The notes: generated by a model not told the origin, from the sequence alone. 64,000 nt of DNA from Hydractinia symbiolongicarpus (GCF_029227915.1 NC_079878.1:4462001-4526000); one strand, 5' to 3'. Shown: positions 1 through 15,269, counted from the first letter of the stretch. Program-made: numbers and translations.

Positions 1-1119
1 AAATACATGTTGGAATAAATATGTGACGCAACCGGTGTAACTCAAACGGACTGATACCGTTTGAAAATCTATGAAATGTAGTTTTAGAAACTGTCTCTAT
101 TTCCTTGGCGTCCGCTAACGGCTTTGATTATTCCCACTTTCAAAAATGACTTATTAGTCTAAATGTTTAAATAAAGAGCTAACAGATCACCCAGTGTAAC
201 TGCGGAGTTTCAGCATTCTTGCAAAATAAGAAAAATGTTAATTCTTGGAGTCCAATTGTCTCATTTATCACATTTATAAGGTTAAGATCCAAAATCAGTT
301 CAATTAGGTCCCACGGTCAATCGTTTCACTTTTAAAGGCAATGCAACATAGTAATACTGGAAAAGTATCGCTAAATACATGTTCGTACGAATATGTGACG
401 CAACCGGTGTAACTCGAACGGACTGATACCGTTTGAAAATCAATGAGATGTAGTTTTAGAAACTGTCTCTATTTCCTCGGCGTGCGCTAACGGCTTTGAT
501 TATTCCCACTTTAAAAAATGACTTATTGGTCTAAATGTTTAAATAAAGAGCTAACAGAGCACCCAGTGCAACTGCGGAGTTTCAGCATTCTTGCAAAATA
601 AGAAAAATGTTAATTCTTGGAGTCCAATTGGCTCATTTATCACATTTATAAGGTTAAAATCCAAAATCAGTTCAATTAGGTCCCACGGTCAATCGTTTCA
701 CTTTTAAAAGCAATGCAACATAGTAATACTGGAAAAACATCGCCAAATACATGTTGGTACGAACATGTGACGCAACCGGTCTAACTCAAACGGACTGATA
801 CCGTTTGAAAATCAATGAGATGTAGTTTTAGAAACTGTCTCTATTTCCTCGGCGTGCGCTAACGGCTTTGATTATTCCCACTTTAAAAAATGACTTATTG
901 GTCTAAATGTTTAAATAAAGAGCTAACAGAGCACCCAGTGCAACTGCGGAGTTTCAGCATTCTTGCAAAATAAGAAAAATGTTAATTCTTGGAGTCCAAT
1001 TGGCTCATTTATCACATTTATAAGGTTAAACTCCAAAATCACTTCAATTAGGTCCCACGGTCAATCGTTTCACTTTTAAAAGCAATGCAACATAGCAATA
1101 TTAGAAAAATATCGCTAAA

Positions 1120-4100
1120 TACATGTTGGTACGAATATGTGACGCCACCGGTGTACCTCAAACGGACTGATACCGTTTGAAAATCAATGAAATGTAGTTT
1201 TAGAAACTGTCTCAATTTCCTCGGTGCGCGCTAACGGCTTCGATTGGTCCCACTGTAAAAAATGACTTATTGATCTAAGTATTAAAATAAAGAGCTAACA
1301 GAGCGTCTAGTGAAACTGTGGAGTTCCTGCAGTCATACCAAAGTGAGAAGAATGTTCATTCTTGGAGTCCAGTTGTCTCATTTATCACATATATAAGGTT
1401 AAGGTCCAAAGTCAGTTTAATTAGCTGCCACGGTCAATCGTTTCACATCTAAAAGCAATGCAACCTAGTAATATCGGAACAGTATCGCTAAATACATGTT
1501 GGTATGAATACGTGACGCAACCGTTGTAACTCAAACGGACCGATACCGTTTGAAAGTCAATGAAATGTAGTTTTAGTAACTGTCTCTATTTCCTCGGCGT
1601 GCGCTAACGGCTTCGATTGGTCCCACTGTAAAAAATGACTTATTGATCCAAGTATTTAAATAAAGAGCTAACAGAGCGTCTAGTGAAACTGCAGAGTTCC
1701 TGCAGTCATACCAAAGTGAGAAGAATGTTCATTCTTGGAGTTCAATTGTCTCATTTATCACATTTACAAGGTTATGGTCCAAAATCAGTTCAATTAGGTG
1801 CCACGGTCAATCGTTTCACTTTTGAAAGCAATGCAACATAGTAATACTGAAAAAATATCGCTAAATACATGTTGGTACGACTATGTGACGCAATCGTTGT
1901 AACTCAAACTGACTGATACCGTTCGAAAATCAATGAAATGTAGTTTTAGAAAATTTCTTTCTTTTCTCAGTGCGTTCTAACGGCTTGGATTGGTCCCACT
2001 TTAAAGTTGACTTATTGATCTAAGTATTTAAATAAAGAGCTAACAGAGCGTCTAGTGAAACTGCGGAGTTCCTGCAGTCATGCCAAAGTGAGAAGAAAGT
2101 TCATTCTTGGAGTCCAATTGACTCATTTATCAAATCTACAAGGTTATGGTCCAAAATCAGTTCAATTAGGTGCCACGGTCAATCGTTTCACTTGTAAAGC
2201 CAATGCAACATAGTAATACTGGAAAAATATCGCTAAATACATGTTGGTATAAATATGTGACGCAACCGGTGCAACTCAAACGGACTGATACCGTTTAAAA
2301 ATCTATGAAATGTAGTTTTAGAAACTGTCTCTATTTCCTTGGCGTGCGCTAACGGCTTTGATTATTCCCACTTTAAAAAATGACTTATTAGTCTAAATGT
2401 TTAAATTAAGAGCTAACAGAGCACCCAGTGTAACTGCGGAGTTTCAGCATTCTTGCAAAATAAGAAAAATGTTAATTCTTGGAGTCCAATTGTCTCATTT
2501 ATCACATTTATAAGGTTAAGACCCAAAATCACTTCAATTAGGTCCCACGGTCAATCGTTTCACTTTTAAAGGCAATGCAACATAGTAATACTGGAAAAGT
2601 ATCGCTAAATACATGTTCGTACGAATATGTGACGCAACCGGTGTAACTCGAACGGACTGATACCGTTTGAAAATCAATGAAATGTAGTTTTAGAAACTGT
2701 CTCTATTTCCTCGGCGTGCGCTAACGGCTTTGATTATTCCCACTTAGAAAAATGACTTATTGGTCTAAGTATTTAAATAAAGAGATAACAGAGCGTCTAG
2801 TCAAACTGCGGAGTTTCAACATACTTGCCAAAATAAGAAAAATGTTAATTCCTGGAGTCCAATTGTCTCATTTATGACATTTATAAGGTTAAAATCTAAA
2901 ATCAGTTCAATTAGGTCCCACGGTCAATCGTTTCACTTTTAAAAGCAATGCAACATAGTAATACTGGAAAAACATCGCCAAATACATGTTGGTACGAATA
3001 TGTGACGCCACCGGTGTACCTCAAACGGACTGATACCGTTTGAAAATCAATGAAATGTAGTTTTAGAAACTGTCTCAATTTCCTCGGTGCGCTTACGGCT
3101 TCGATTGGTCCCACTGTAAAAAATGACTTATTGATCTAAGTATTAAAATAAAGAGCTAACAGAGCGTCTAGTGAAACTGTGGAGTTCCTGCAGTCATACC
3201 AAAGTGAGAAGAATGTTCATTCTTGGAGTCCAGTTGTCTCATTTATCACATATATAAGGTTAAGGTCCAAAGTCAGTTTAATTAGCTGCCACGGTCAATC
3301 GTTTCACATCTAAAAGCAATGCAACCTAGTAATATCGGAACAGTATCGCTAAATACATGTTGGTATGAATACGTGACGCAACCGTTGTAACTCAAACGGA
3401 CCGATACCGTTTGAAAGTCAATGAAATGTAGTTTTAGTAACTGTCTCTATTTCCTCGGCGTGCGCTAACGGCTTCGATTGGTCCCACTGTAAAAAATGAC
3501 TTATTGATCCAAGTATTTAAATAAAGAGCTAACAGAGCGTCTAGTGAAACTGCAGAGTTCCTGCAGTCATACCAAAGTGAGAAGAATGTTCATTCTTGGA
3601 GTTCAATTGTCTCATTTATCACATTTACAAGGTTATGGTCCAAAATCAGTTCAATTAGGTGCCACGGTCAATCGTTTCACTTTTGAAAGCAATGCAACAT
3701 AGTAATACTGAAAAAATATCGCTAAATACATGTTGGTACGACTATGTGACGCAATCGTTGTAACTCAAACTGACTGATACCGTTCGAAAATCAATGAAAT
3801 GTAGTTTTAGAAAATTTCTTTCTTTTCTCAGTGCGTTCTAACGGCTTGGATTGGTCCCACTTTAAAGTTGACTTATTGATCTAAGTATTTAAATAAAGAG
3901 CTAACAGAGCGTCTAGTGAAACTGCGGAGTTCCTGCAGTCATGCCAAAGTGAGAAGAAAGTTCATTCTTGGAGTCCAATTGACTCATTTATCAAATCTAC
4001 AAGGTTATGGTCCAAAATCAGTTCAATTAGGTGCCACGGTCAATCGTTTCACTTGTAAAGCCAATGCAACATAGTAATACTGGAAAAATATCGCTAAATA

Positions 4101-4840
4101 CATGTTGGTATAAATATGTGACGCAACCGGTGCAACTCAAACGGACTGATACCGTTTAAAAATCTATGAAATGTAGTTTTAGAAACTGTCTCTATTTCCT
4201 TGGCGTGCGCTAACGGCTTTGATTATTCCCACTTTAAAAAATGACTTATTAGTCTAAATGTTTAAATTAAGAGCTAACAGAGCACCCAGTGTAACTGCGG
4301 AGTTTCAGCATTCTTGCAAAATAAGAAAAATGTTAATTCTTGGAGTCCAATTGTCTCATTTATCACATTTATAAGGTTAAGACCCAAAATCACTTCAATT
4401 AAGTCCCACGGTCAATCGTTTCACTTTTAAAGGCAATGCAACATAGTAATACTGGAAAAGTATCGCTAAATACATGTTCGTACGAATATGTGACGCAACC
4501 GGTGTAACTCGAACGGACTGATACCGTTTGAAAATCAATGAAATGTAGTTTTAGAAACTGTCTCTATTTCCTCGGCGTGCGCTAACGGCTTTGATTATTC
4601 CCACTTAGAAAAATGACTTATTGGTCTAAGTATTTAAATAAAGAGATAACAGAGCGTCTAGTCAAACTGCGGAGTTTCAACATACTTGCCAAAATAAGAA
4701 AAATGTTAATTCCTGGAGTCCAATTGTCTCATTTATGACATTTATAAGGTTAAAATCTAAAATCAGTTCAATTAGGTCCCACGGTCAATCGTTTCACTTT
4801 TAAAAGCAATGCAACATAGTAATACTGGAAAAACATCGCC
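1120..4840 (+). repeat. Higher-order satellite repeat: two copies of a 5-monomer unit (1,859 bp)
   Basis: The block starting near 1,120 recurs almost base for base from about 2,979. Diagnostic variants (ccaccggtgtacctc; gaatacgtgacgcaaccg; aaaatctaaaatcag) recur at an offset of 1,859 bp, which is five 372-bp monomers. Copies differ by only a few bases, for example gg versus ga in the taggtccca block near 2,540 and 4,400. Adjacent monomers within a unit differ far more than matching monomers between units, which defines higher-order organisation. Confidence 0.9.
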
Positions 4841-6735
4841 AAATACATGTTGGTGCGAACATGTGACGCAACCGGTCTAACTCAAACGGACTGATACCGT
4901 TTGAAAATCAATGAAATGTAGTTTTAGAAACTGTCTCTATTTCCTCGGCGTGCGCTAACGGCTTTGATTATTCCCACTTTAAAAAATGACTTATTGGTCT
5001 AAATGTTTAAATAAAGAGCTAACACAGCACCCAGTGCAACTGCCGAGTTTCAGCATTCTTGCAAAATAAGAAAAATGTTAATTCTTGGAGTCCAATTGGC
5101 TCATTTATCACATTTATAAGGTTAAAATCCAAAATCACTTCAATTAGGTCCCACGGTCAATCGTTTCACTTTTAAAGGCAATGCAACATAGTAATATTAG
5201 AAAAATATCGCTAAATACATGTTGGTACGAATATGTGACGCCACCGGTGTAACTCAAACGGACTGATACCGTTTGAAAATCAATGAAATGTAGTTTTAGA
5301 AACTGTCTCAATTTCCTCGGTGCGCGCTAACGGCTTCGATTGGTCCCACTGTAAAAAATGACTTATTGATCTAACTATTTAAATAAGGAGCCAACAGAGC
5401 GTATAGTGTAACTGCGGAGTTCCTGCAGTCATACCAAAGTGAGAAGAATGTTCATTCTTGGAGTCAAATTGCCTCATTATTGACATTTATAAGGTTAAAT
5501 TCCAAAGTCAGTTCAACTAGGTCCCATGGTCAATCGTTTCACTTTTGAAAGCAATGCAACATAGTAATACTGGAAAAATATCGCTAAATACATGTTGGTA
5601 CGAATATGTGACGCCACCGGTGTAACTCAAACGGACTGATACCGCTTGAAAATCAATGAAATGTAGTTTTAGAAACTGTCTCTATTTCCTTGGAGTGCGC
5701 TAACGGCTTTGATTACTTCCACTGTAAAAAATGACTTATTGATCTAAGTATTTAAATAAAGAGCTAACAGAGCGTCTAGTGAAACTACGGAGTTCCTGGA
5801 GCCATACCAAACTGAGAAGAATGTTCATTCTTGAAGTTTAATTGTCTCATTTATCACATTTATAAGGTTAAAGTCTAAAATCAGTTCAATTAGGTGCCAC
5901 GGTCAATCGTTTCACTTATAAAACCAATGCAACCTAGTACTATCGGAAAACCAACGCTAAGTACATGTTGGTACTAATATGTAACGCAACTGTTGTAACT
6001 CAAATGGACTAATACCGTTTGAATTTCATTGAAATGTAGTTTTAGAAACTGTCTCTATTTACTCGGCGCGCGCTAACGGTTTTGATTAGCCCACTGTAAA
6101 AAATGACTTATTGAATTAAGTATTTAAATAAAGAGCTAACAGAGCGTCTAGTGTAACTGCGGAGTTCCTGCAGTGATACCAACGTGAGGAGAACGTTCAT
6201 TCTTGGAGTCAAATTGCCTCATTTTTGACATTTTTAAGGTTAAAGTCCGAAGTAAGTTCAATTAGGTCCCACGGTCAATCGTTTCACTTTTAAAAGCAAT
6301 GCAACATAGAAATACTGGAAAAATATCGCTAAATACATTTTGGTACGAATATGTGACGCAATCGTTGTAACTCAAACGGACTGATACCGTTCGAAAATCA
6401 ATGAAATGTAGTTTTAGAAAATTTCTTTCTTTTTTTAGTGCGTTCTAACGGCTTGGATTGGTCCCACTTTAAAAATTGACTTATTGATCTAAGTATTTAA
6501 ATAAAGAGCTAACAGAGCGTCTAGTGAAACTGCGGAGTTCCTGCAGTCATACCAAAGTGAGAAGAATGTTCATTCTTGGAGCCCAATTGTCTCATTTATC
6601 AAATCTACAAGGTTATGGTCCAAAATCAGTTCAATTAGGTGCCACGGTCAATCGTTTCACTTGTAAAGCCAATGCAACCTAGTAATATCGGAAACATATC
6701 GCTAAATACATGTTGGTACGAATATGTGACGCAAT
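4000..6735 (+). repeat. Satellite block duplicated 8,940 bp away (12,940-15,675)
   Basis: The rare variant tggtgcgaacatgtgacgc occurs at 4,851 and 13,791, and the divergent variant ggtactaatatgtaacgc occurs near 5,970 and 14,910. Both pairs are 8,940 bp apart, or 24 monomers. Order and most substitutions are shared over about 2.7 kb. A few monomers (near 6,060/15,000 and 5,390/14,330) differ, consistent with local gene conversion after the duplication. Confidence 0.8.
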
Positions 6736-9700
6736 CGTTGTAACTCAAACTGACTGATACCGTTCGAAAATCAATGAAATGTAGTTTTAGAAAATTTATT
6801 TCTTTTCTCAGTGCGTTTTAACGGCTTGGATTGGTCCCACTTTAAAGTTGACTTATTGATCTAAGTATTTAAATAAAGAGCTAACAGAGCGTCTAGTGAA
6901 ACTGCGGAGTTCCTGCAGTCATACCAAAGTGAGAAGAATGTTCATTCTTGGAGTCCTATTGACTCATTTATCAAATCTACAAGGTTATGGTCCAAAATCA
7001 GTTCAATTAGGTGCCACGGTCAATCGTTACACTTGTAAAGCCAATGCAGCCTAGTAATATCGGAAAAATATCGCTAAATACATGTTGGTACGAATATGTG
7101 ACGCAATCGTTGTAAATCAAAACGGACTGATACCGGTAAAAAGTCAATGAAATGTAGTTTGTAAAACTGTCTTTACCTCTTCAGCCCGCTCTAACGGCTT
7201 TGATTGCTTCCACTGTAAGAAAATACTTTTTGAACTAAATATTAAACTGAAGAGCTAACAGAATGTCCAGTGTATCAGCGGAGTTCCTGCAGTCATACCA
7301 AAGTGAGAAGAATGTTCATTCTTGGAGTCTAGTTGTCTCATTTATCACATATATAAGGTTAAGGTCCAAAATCAGTTCAATTAGGTGCCACGGTCAATCG
7401 TTTCACATCTAAAAGCAATGCAACCTAGTAATATCGGAACAGTATCGCTAAATACATGTTGGTACGAATATGTGACGCAACCGTTGTAACTCAAACGGAC
7501 CGATACCGTGTGAAAGTGAATGAAATGTAGTTTTAGTAACTGTCTCTATTTCCTCGGCGTGCGCTAACGGCTTCGATTGGTCCCACTGTAAAAAATGACT
7601 TATTGATCTAAGTATTTAAATAAAGAGCTAACAGAGCATCTAGTGTAACTGTGGAGTTCCTGCAGTCATACCAACGTGAGGAAAACGTTCATTCTTGGAG
7701 TCAAATTGCCTCATTTTTGACATTTATAAGGTTAAGATCCAAAATCAGTTCAATTAGGTCCCACGGTCAATCGTTTCACTTTTAAAGGCAATGCAACATA
7801 GTAATACTGGAAAAATATCGCTAAATACATGTTGGTACCAATATGTGACGCAACCGGTGTAACTCAAACGGACTGATACCGTTCGAAAATCAATGAAATG
7901 TAGTTTTAGAAAATTTCTTTCTTTTCTGAGTGCGTTCTAACGGCTTGGATTGGTCCCACTTTAAAATTAACTTATTGATCTAAGTATTTAAGTAAAGAGC
8001 TAACAGAGCGTCTAGTGAAACTGCAGAGTTTCAGCATACTTTCCAAAATAAGAAAAATGTTAATTCCTGGAGTCCAATTGTCTCATTTATCACATTTATA
8101 AGGTTAAAATCCAAAATCAGTTCAATTAGGTCCAACGGTCAATCGTTTCACTTTTAAAAGCAATGCAACATAGTAATACTGGAAAAATATTGCTAAATAC
8201 ATGTTGGTATAAATATGTGACGCAACCGGTGTAACTCAAACGGACTGATACCGTTTGAAAATCTATGAAATGTAGTTTTAGAAACTGTGTCTATTTCCTT
8301 GAAGTGCGCTAACGGCTTTGATTATTCCCACTTTAAAAAATGACTTATTAGTCTAAATGTTTAAATAAAGAGCTAACAGAGCACCCAGTGTAACTGCGGA
8401 GTTTCAGCATTCTTGCAAAATAAGAAAAATGTTAATTCTTGGAGTCCAATTGTCTCATTTATCACATTGATCAGGTTAAGATCCAAAATCAGTTCAATTA
8501 GGTCCCACGGTCAATCGTTTCACTTTTAAAGGCAATGCAACATAGTAATACTGGAAAAATATCGCTAAATACATGTTGGTATAAATATGTGACGCAACCG
8601 GTGTAACTCAAACGGACTGATACCGTTTGAAAATCTATGAAATGTAGTTTTAGAAACTGTGTCTATTTCCTTGAAGTGCGCTAACGGCTTTGATTATTCC
8701 CACTGTAAAAAATGACTTATTGATCTAAGTATTTAAATAAAGAGCTAACAGAGCGTCTAGTGAAACTGCGGAGTTCCTGCAGTCATACCAAAGTGAGAAG
8801 AATGTTCATTTTTGGAGTCCAGTTGTCTCATTTATCACATATATAAGGTTAAGGTCCAAAGTCAGTTTAATTAGCTGCCACGGGCAATCGTTTCACATCT
8901 AAAAGCAATGCAACCTAGTAATATCGGAACAGTATCGCTAAATACATGTTGGTACGAATATGTGACGCAACCGTTGTAACTCAAACAGACCGATACCGTT
9001 TGAAAGTCAATGAAATGTAGTTTTAGTAACTGTCTCTATTTCCTCGGCGTGCGCTAACGGCTTCGATTGGTCCCACTGTAAAAAATGACTTATTGATCTA
9101 AGTATTTAAATAAAGAGCTAACAGAGCGTCTAGTGAAACTGCGGAGTTCCTGCAGTCATACCAAAGTGAGAAGATTGTTCATTCTTGGAGTTCAATTGTC
9201 TCATTTATCACATTTACAAGGTTATGGTCCAAAATCAGTTCAATTAGGTGCCACGGTCAGTCGTTTCACTTTTGAAAGCAATGCAACATAGTAATACTGA
9301 AAAAATATCGCTAAATACATGTTGGTACGACTATGTGACGCAATCGTTGTAACTCAAACTGACTGATACCGTTCGAAAATCAATGAAATGTAGTTTTAGA
9401 AAATTTCTTTCTTTTCTCAGTGCGTTCTAACGGCTTGGATTGGTCCCACTTTAAAGTTGACTTATTGATCTAAGTATTTAAATAAAGAGCTAACAGAGCG
9501 TCTAGTGAAACTGCGGAGTTCCTGCAGTCATACCAAAGTGAGAAGAAAGTTCATTCTTGCAGTCCAATTGACTCATTTATCAAATCTACAAGGTTATGGT
9601 CCAAAATCAGTTCAATTAGGTGCCACGGTCAATCGTTTCACTTGTAAAGCCAATGCAACATAGTAATACTGGAAAAATATCGCTAAATACATGTTGGTAT

Positions 9701-10479
9701 AATATGTGACGCAACCGGTGCAACTTAAACGGACTGATACCGTTTAAAAATCTATGAAATGTAGTTTTAGAAACTGTCTCTATTTCCTTGGCGTGCGCTA
9801 ACGGCTTTGATTATTCCCACTTTAAAAAATGACTTATTAGTCTAAATATTTAAATAAAGAGCTAACAGAGCACCCAGTGTAACTGCGGAGTTTCAGCATT
9901 CTTGCAAAATAAGAAAAATGTTAATTCTTGGAGTCCAATTGTCTCATTTATCACATTTATAAGGTTAAGATCCAAAATCACTTCAATTAGGTCCCACGGT
10001 CAATCGTTTCACTTTTAAAGGCAATGCAACATAGTAATACTGGAAAAGTATCGCTAAATACATGTTCGTACGAATATGTGACGCAACCGGTGTAACTCAA
10101 ACGGACTGATACCGTTTGAAAATCTATGAAATGTAGTTTTAGAAACTGTGTCTATTTCCTTGAAGTGCGCTAACGGCTTTGATTATTCCCACTTTAAAAA
10201 ATGACTTATTAGTCTAAATGTTTAAATAAAGAGCTAACAGAGCACCCAGTGTAACTGCGGAGTTTCAGCATTCTTGCAAAATAAGAAAAATGTTAATTCT
10301 TGGAGTCCAATTGTCTCATTTATCACATTGATCAGGTTAAGATCCAAAATCAGTTCAATTAGGTCCCACGGTCAATCGTTTCACTTTTAAAGGCAATGCA
10401 ACATAGTAATACTGGAAAAATATCGCTAAATACATCTTGGTACGAATATGTGACGCAACCGGTTTAACTCAAACGGACT

Positions 10480-12760
10480 GATACCGTTCGAAAATCAATG
10501 AAATGTAGTTTTAGAAAATTTCTTTCTTTTCTGAGTGCGTTCTAACGGCTTGGATTGGTCCCACTTTAAAATTGACTTATTGATCTAAGTATTTAAATAA
10601 AGAGCTAACAGAGCGTCTAGTGAAACTGCGGAGTTTCAGCATACTTGCCAAAATAAGAGAAATGTTAATTCCTGGAGTCCAATTGTCTCATTTATCACAT
10701 TTATAAGGTTAAAATCCAAAATCAGTTCAATTAGGTCCAACGGTCAATCGCTTCACTTTTAAAAGCAATGCAACATAGTAATACTGGAAAAATATCGCTA
10801 AATACATGTTGGTATGAATATGTGACGCAACCGGTGTAACTCAAACGGACTGATACCGTTTGAAAATCAATGAAATGTAGTTTTAGAAACTGTCTCAATT
10901 TCCTCGGTGCGCGCTAACGGCTTCGATTGGTCCCACTGTAAAAAATGACTTATTGATCTAAGTATTTAAATAAAGAGCTAACAGAGCGTCTAGTGAAACT
11001 GCGGAGTTCCTGCAGTCATACCAAAGTGAGAAGAATGTTCATTTTTGGAGTCCAGTTGTCTCATTTATCACATATATAAGGTTAAGGTCCAAAGTCAGTT
11101 TAATTAGCTGCCACGGGCAATCGTTTCACATCTAAAAGCAATGCAACCTAGTAATATCGGAACAGTATCGCTAAATACATGTTGGTACGAATATGTGACG
11201 CAACCGTTGTAACTCAAACAGACCGATACCGTTTGAAAGTCAATGAAATGTAGTTTTAGTAACTGTCTCTATTTCCTCGGCGTGCGCTAACGGCTTCGAT
11301 TGGTCCCACTGTAAAAAATGACTTATTGATCTAAGTATTTAAATAAAGAGCTAACAGAGCGTCTAGTGAAACTGCGGAGCTCCTGCAGTCATACCAAAGT
11401 GAGAAGATTGTTCATTCTTGGAGTTCAATTGTCTCATTTATCACATTTACAAGGTTATGGTCCAAAATCAGTTCAATTAGGTGCCACGGTCAATCGTTTC
11501 ACTTTTGAAAGCAATGCAACATAGTAATACTGAAAAAATATCGCTAAATATATGTTGGTACGACTATGTGACGCAATCGTTGTAACTCAAACTGACTGAT
11601 ACCGTTCGAAAATCAATGAAATGTAGTTTTAGAAAATTTCTTTCTTTTCTGAGTGCGTTCTAACGGCTTGGATTGGTCCCACTTTAAAATTGACTTATTG
11701 ATCTAAGTATTTAAATAAAGAGCTAACAGAGCGTCTAGTGAAACTGCGGAGTTTCAGCATACTTGCCAAAATAAGAGAAATGTTAATTCCTGGAGTCCAA
11801 TTGTCTCATTTATCACATTTATAAGGTTAAAATCCAAAATCAGTTCAATTAGGTCCAACGGTCAATCGCTTCACTTTTAAAAGCAATGCAACATAGTAAT
11901 ACTGGAAAAATATCGCTAAATACATGTTGGTATGAATATGTGACGCAACCGGTGTAACTCAAACGGACTGATACCGTTTGAAAATCAATGAAATGTAGTT
12001 TTAGAAACTGTCTCAATTTCCTCGGTGCGCGCTAACGGCTTCGATTGGTCCCACTGTAAAAAATGACTTATTGATCTAAGTATTTAAATAAAGAGCTAAC
12101 AGAGCGTCTAGTGAAACTGCGGAGTTCCTGCAGTCATACCAAAGTGAGAAGAATGTTCATTTTTGGAGTCCAGTTGTCTCATTTATCACATATATAAGGT
12201 TAAGGTCCAAAGTCAGTTTAATTAGCTGCCACGGGCAATCGTTTCACATCTAAAAGCAATGCAACCTAGTAATATCGGAACAGTATCGCTAAATACATGT
12301 TGGTACGAATATGTGACGCAACCGTTGTAACTCAAACAGACCGATACCGTTTGAAAGTCAATGAAATGTAGTTTTAGTAACTGTCTCTATTTCTTCGGCG
12401 TGCGCTAACGGCTTCGATTGGTCCCACTGTAAAAAATGACTTATTGATCTAAGTATTTAAATAAAGAGCTAACAGAGCGTCTAGTGAAACTGCGGAGCTC
12501 CTGCAGTCATACCAAAGTGAGAAGATTGTTCATTCTTGGAGTTCAATTGTCTCATTTATCACATTTACAAGGTTATGGTCCAAAATCAGTTCAATTAGGT
12601 GCCACGGTCAATCGTTTCACTTTTGAAAGCAATGCAACATAGTAATACTGAAAAAATATCGCTAAATATATGTTGGTACGACTATGTGACGCAATCGTTG
12701 TAACTCAAACTGACTGATACCGTTCGAAAATCAATGAAATGTAGTTTTAGAAAATTTCTT
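10480..12760 (+). repeat. Higher-order satellite repeat: two copies of a 3-monomer unit (1,118 bp)
   Basis: The variant tttcttttctgagtgcg occurs at 10,523 and again at 11,641. The sequence between is repeated nearly identically with an offset of 1,118 bp (three monomers). The repetition breaks near 12,766, where the third occurrence reads ctcagagcg. It is a separate amplification from the 5-monomer unit further left. Confidence 0.88.
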
Positions 12761-15269
12761 TCTTTTCTCAGAGCGTTCTAACGGCTTGGATTGGTCCCAC
12801 TTTAAAGTTGACTTATTGATCTAAGTATTTAAATAAAGAGCTAACAGAGCGTCTAGTGAAACTGCGGAGTTCCTGCAGTCATACCAAAGTGAGAAGAATG
12901 TTCATTCTTGGAGCCCAATTGTCTCATTTATCAAATCTACAAGGTTATGGTCCAAAATCAGTTCAATTAGGTGCCACGGTCAATCGTTTCACTTGTAAAG
13001 CCAATGCAACATAGTAATACTGGAAAAATATCGCTAAATACATGTTGGTATAAATATGTGACGCAACCGGTGCCACTTAAACGGACTGATACCGTTTAAA
13101 AATCTATGAAATGTAGTTTTAGAAACTGTCTCTATTTCCTTGGCGTGCGCTAACGGCTTTGATTATTCCCACTTTAAAAAATGACTTATTAGTCTAAATG
13201 TTTAAATAAAGAGCTAACAGAGCACCCAGTGTAACTGCGGAGTTTCAGCATTCTTGCAAAATAAGAAAAATGTTAATTCTTGGAGTCCAATTGTCTCATT
13301 TATCACATTTATAAGGTTAAGATCCAAAATCACTTCAATTAGGTCCCACGGTCAATCGTTTCACTTTTAAAGGCAATGCAACATAGTAATACTGGAAAAG
13401 TATCGCTAAATACATGTTCGTACGAATATGTGACGCAACCGGTGTAACTCGAACGGACTGATACCGTTTGAAAATCAATGAAATGTAGTTTTAGAAACTG
13501 TTTCTATTTCCTCGGCGTGCGCTAAGGGCTTTGATTATTCCCACTTAGAAAAATGACTTATTGGTCTAAGTATTTAAATAAAGAGATAACAGAGCGTCTA
13601 GTCAAACTGCGGAGTTTCAGCATACTTGCCAAAATAAGAAAAATGTTAATTCCTGGAGTCCAATTGTCTCATTTATCACATTTATAAGGTTAAAATCCAA
13701 AATCAGTTCAATTAGGTCCCACGGTCAATCGTTTCACTTTTAAAAGCAATGCAACATAGTAATACTGGAAAAACATCGCCAAATACATGTTGGTGCGAAC
13801 ATGTGACGCAACCGGTCTAACTCAAACGGACTGATACCGTTTGAAAATCAATGAAATGTAGTTTTAGAAACTGTCTCTATTTCCTCGGCGTGCGCTAACG
13901 GCTTTGATTATTCCCACTTTAAAAAATGAATTATTGGTCTAAATGTTTAAATAAAGAACTAACAGAGCACCCAGTGCAACTGCGGAGTTTCAGCATTCTT
14001 GCAAAATAAGAAAAATGTTAATTCTTGGAGTCCAATTGGCTCATTTATCACATTTATAAGGTTAAAATCCAAAATCACTTCAATTAGGTCCCACGGTCAA
14101 TCGTTTCACTTTTAAAAGCAATGCAACATAGTAATATTAGAAAAATATCGCTAAATACATGTTGGTACGAATATGTGACGCCACCGGTGTAACTCAAACG
14201 GACTGATACCGTTTGAAAATCAATGAAATGTAGTTTTAGAAACTGTCTCAATTTCCTCGGCGTGCGCTAACGGCTTCGATTGGTCCCACTGTAAAAAATG
14301 ACTTATTGATCTGAGTATTTAAATAAAGAGCTAACAGAGCGTCTAGTGAAACTGCGGAGTTCCTGCAGTCATACCAAAGTGAGAAGAATGTTCATTCTTG
14401 GAGCCAAATTGCCTCATTATTGGCATTTATAAGGTTAAATTCCAAAGTCAGTTCAACTAGGTCCCATGGTCAATCGTTTCACTTTTGAAAGCAATGCAAC
14501 ATAGTAATACTGGAAAAATATCGCTAAATACATGTTGGTACGAATATGTGACGCCACCGGTGTAACTCAAACGGACTGATACCGCTTGAAAATCAATGAA
14601 ATGTAGTTTTAGAAACTGTCTCTATTTCCTTGGAGTGCGCTAACGGCTTTGATTACTTCCACTGTAAAAAATGACTTATTGATCTAAGTATTTAAATAAA
14701 GAGCTAACAGAGCGTCTAGTGAAACTACGGAGTTCCTGCAGCCATACCAAAGTGAGAAGAATGCTCATTCTTGGAGTTTAATTGTGTCATTTATCACATT
14801 TATAAGGTTAAAGTCTAAAATCAGTTCAATTAGGTGCCACGGTCAATCGTTTCACTTATAAAACCAATGCAACCTAGTACTATCGGAAAACTAACGCTAA
14901 GTACATGTTGGTACTAATATGTAACGCAACTGTTGCAACTCAAATGGACTAATACCGTTTGAATTTCATTGAAATGTAGTTTTAGAAACTGTCTCTATTT
15001 CCTTGAAGTGCGCTAACGGCTTTGATTACTTCCACTGTAAAAAATGACTTATTGATCTAAGTATTTAAATAAAGAGCTAACAGAGCGTCTAGTGTAACTG
15101 CGGAGTTCCTGCAGTCATACCAACGTGAGGAGAACGTTCATTCTTGGAGTCAAATTGCCTCATTTTTTACATTTATAAGGTTAAAGTCCGAAGTAAGTTC
15201 AATTAGGTCCCACGGTCAATCGTTTCACTTTTAAAAGCAATGCAACATAGAAATACTGGAAAAATATCG

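Noticed and set aside
2911-3114. 67-codon minus-strand frame in the satellite
   Set aside because: Chance open stretch in tandem repeat DNA; interrupted in neighbouring monomers.
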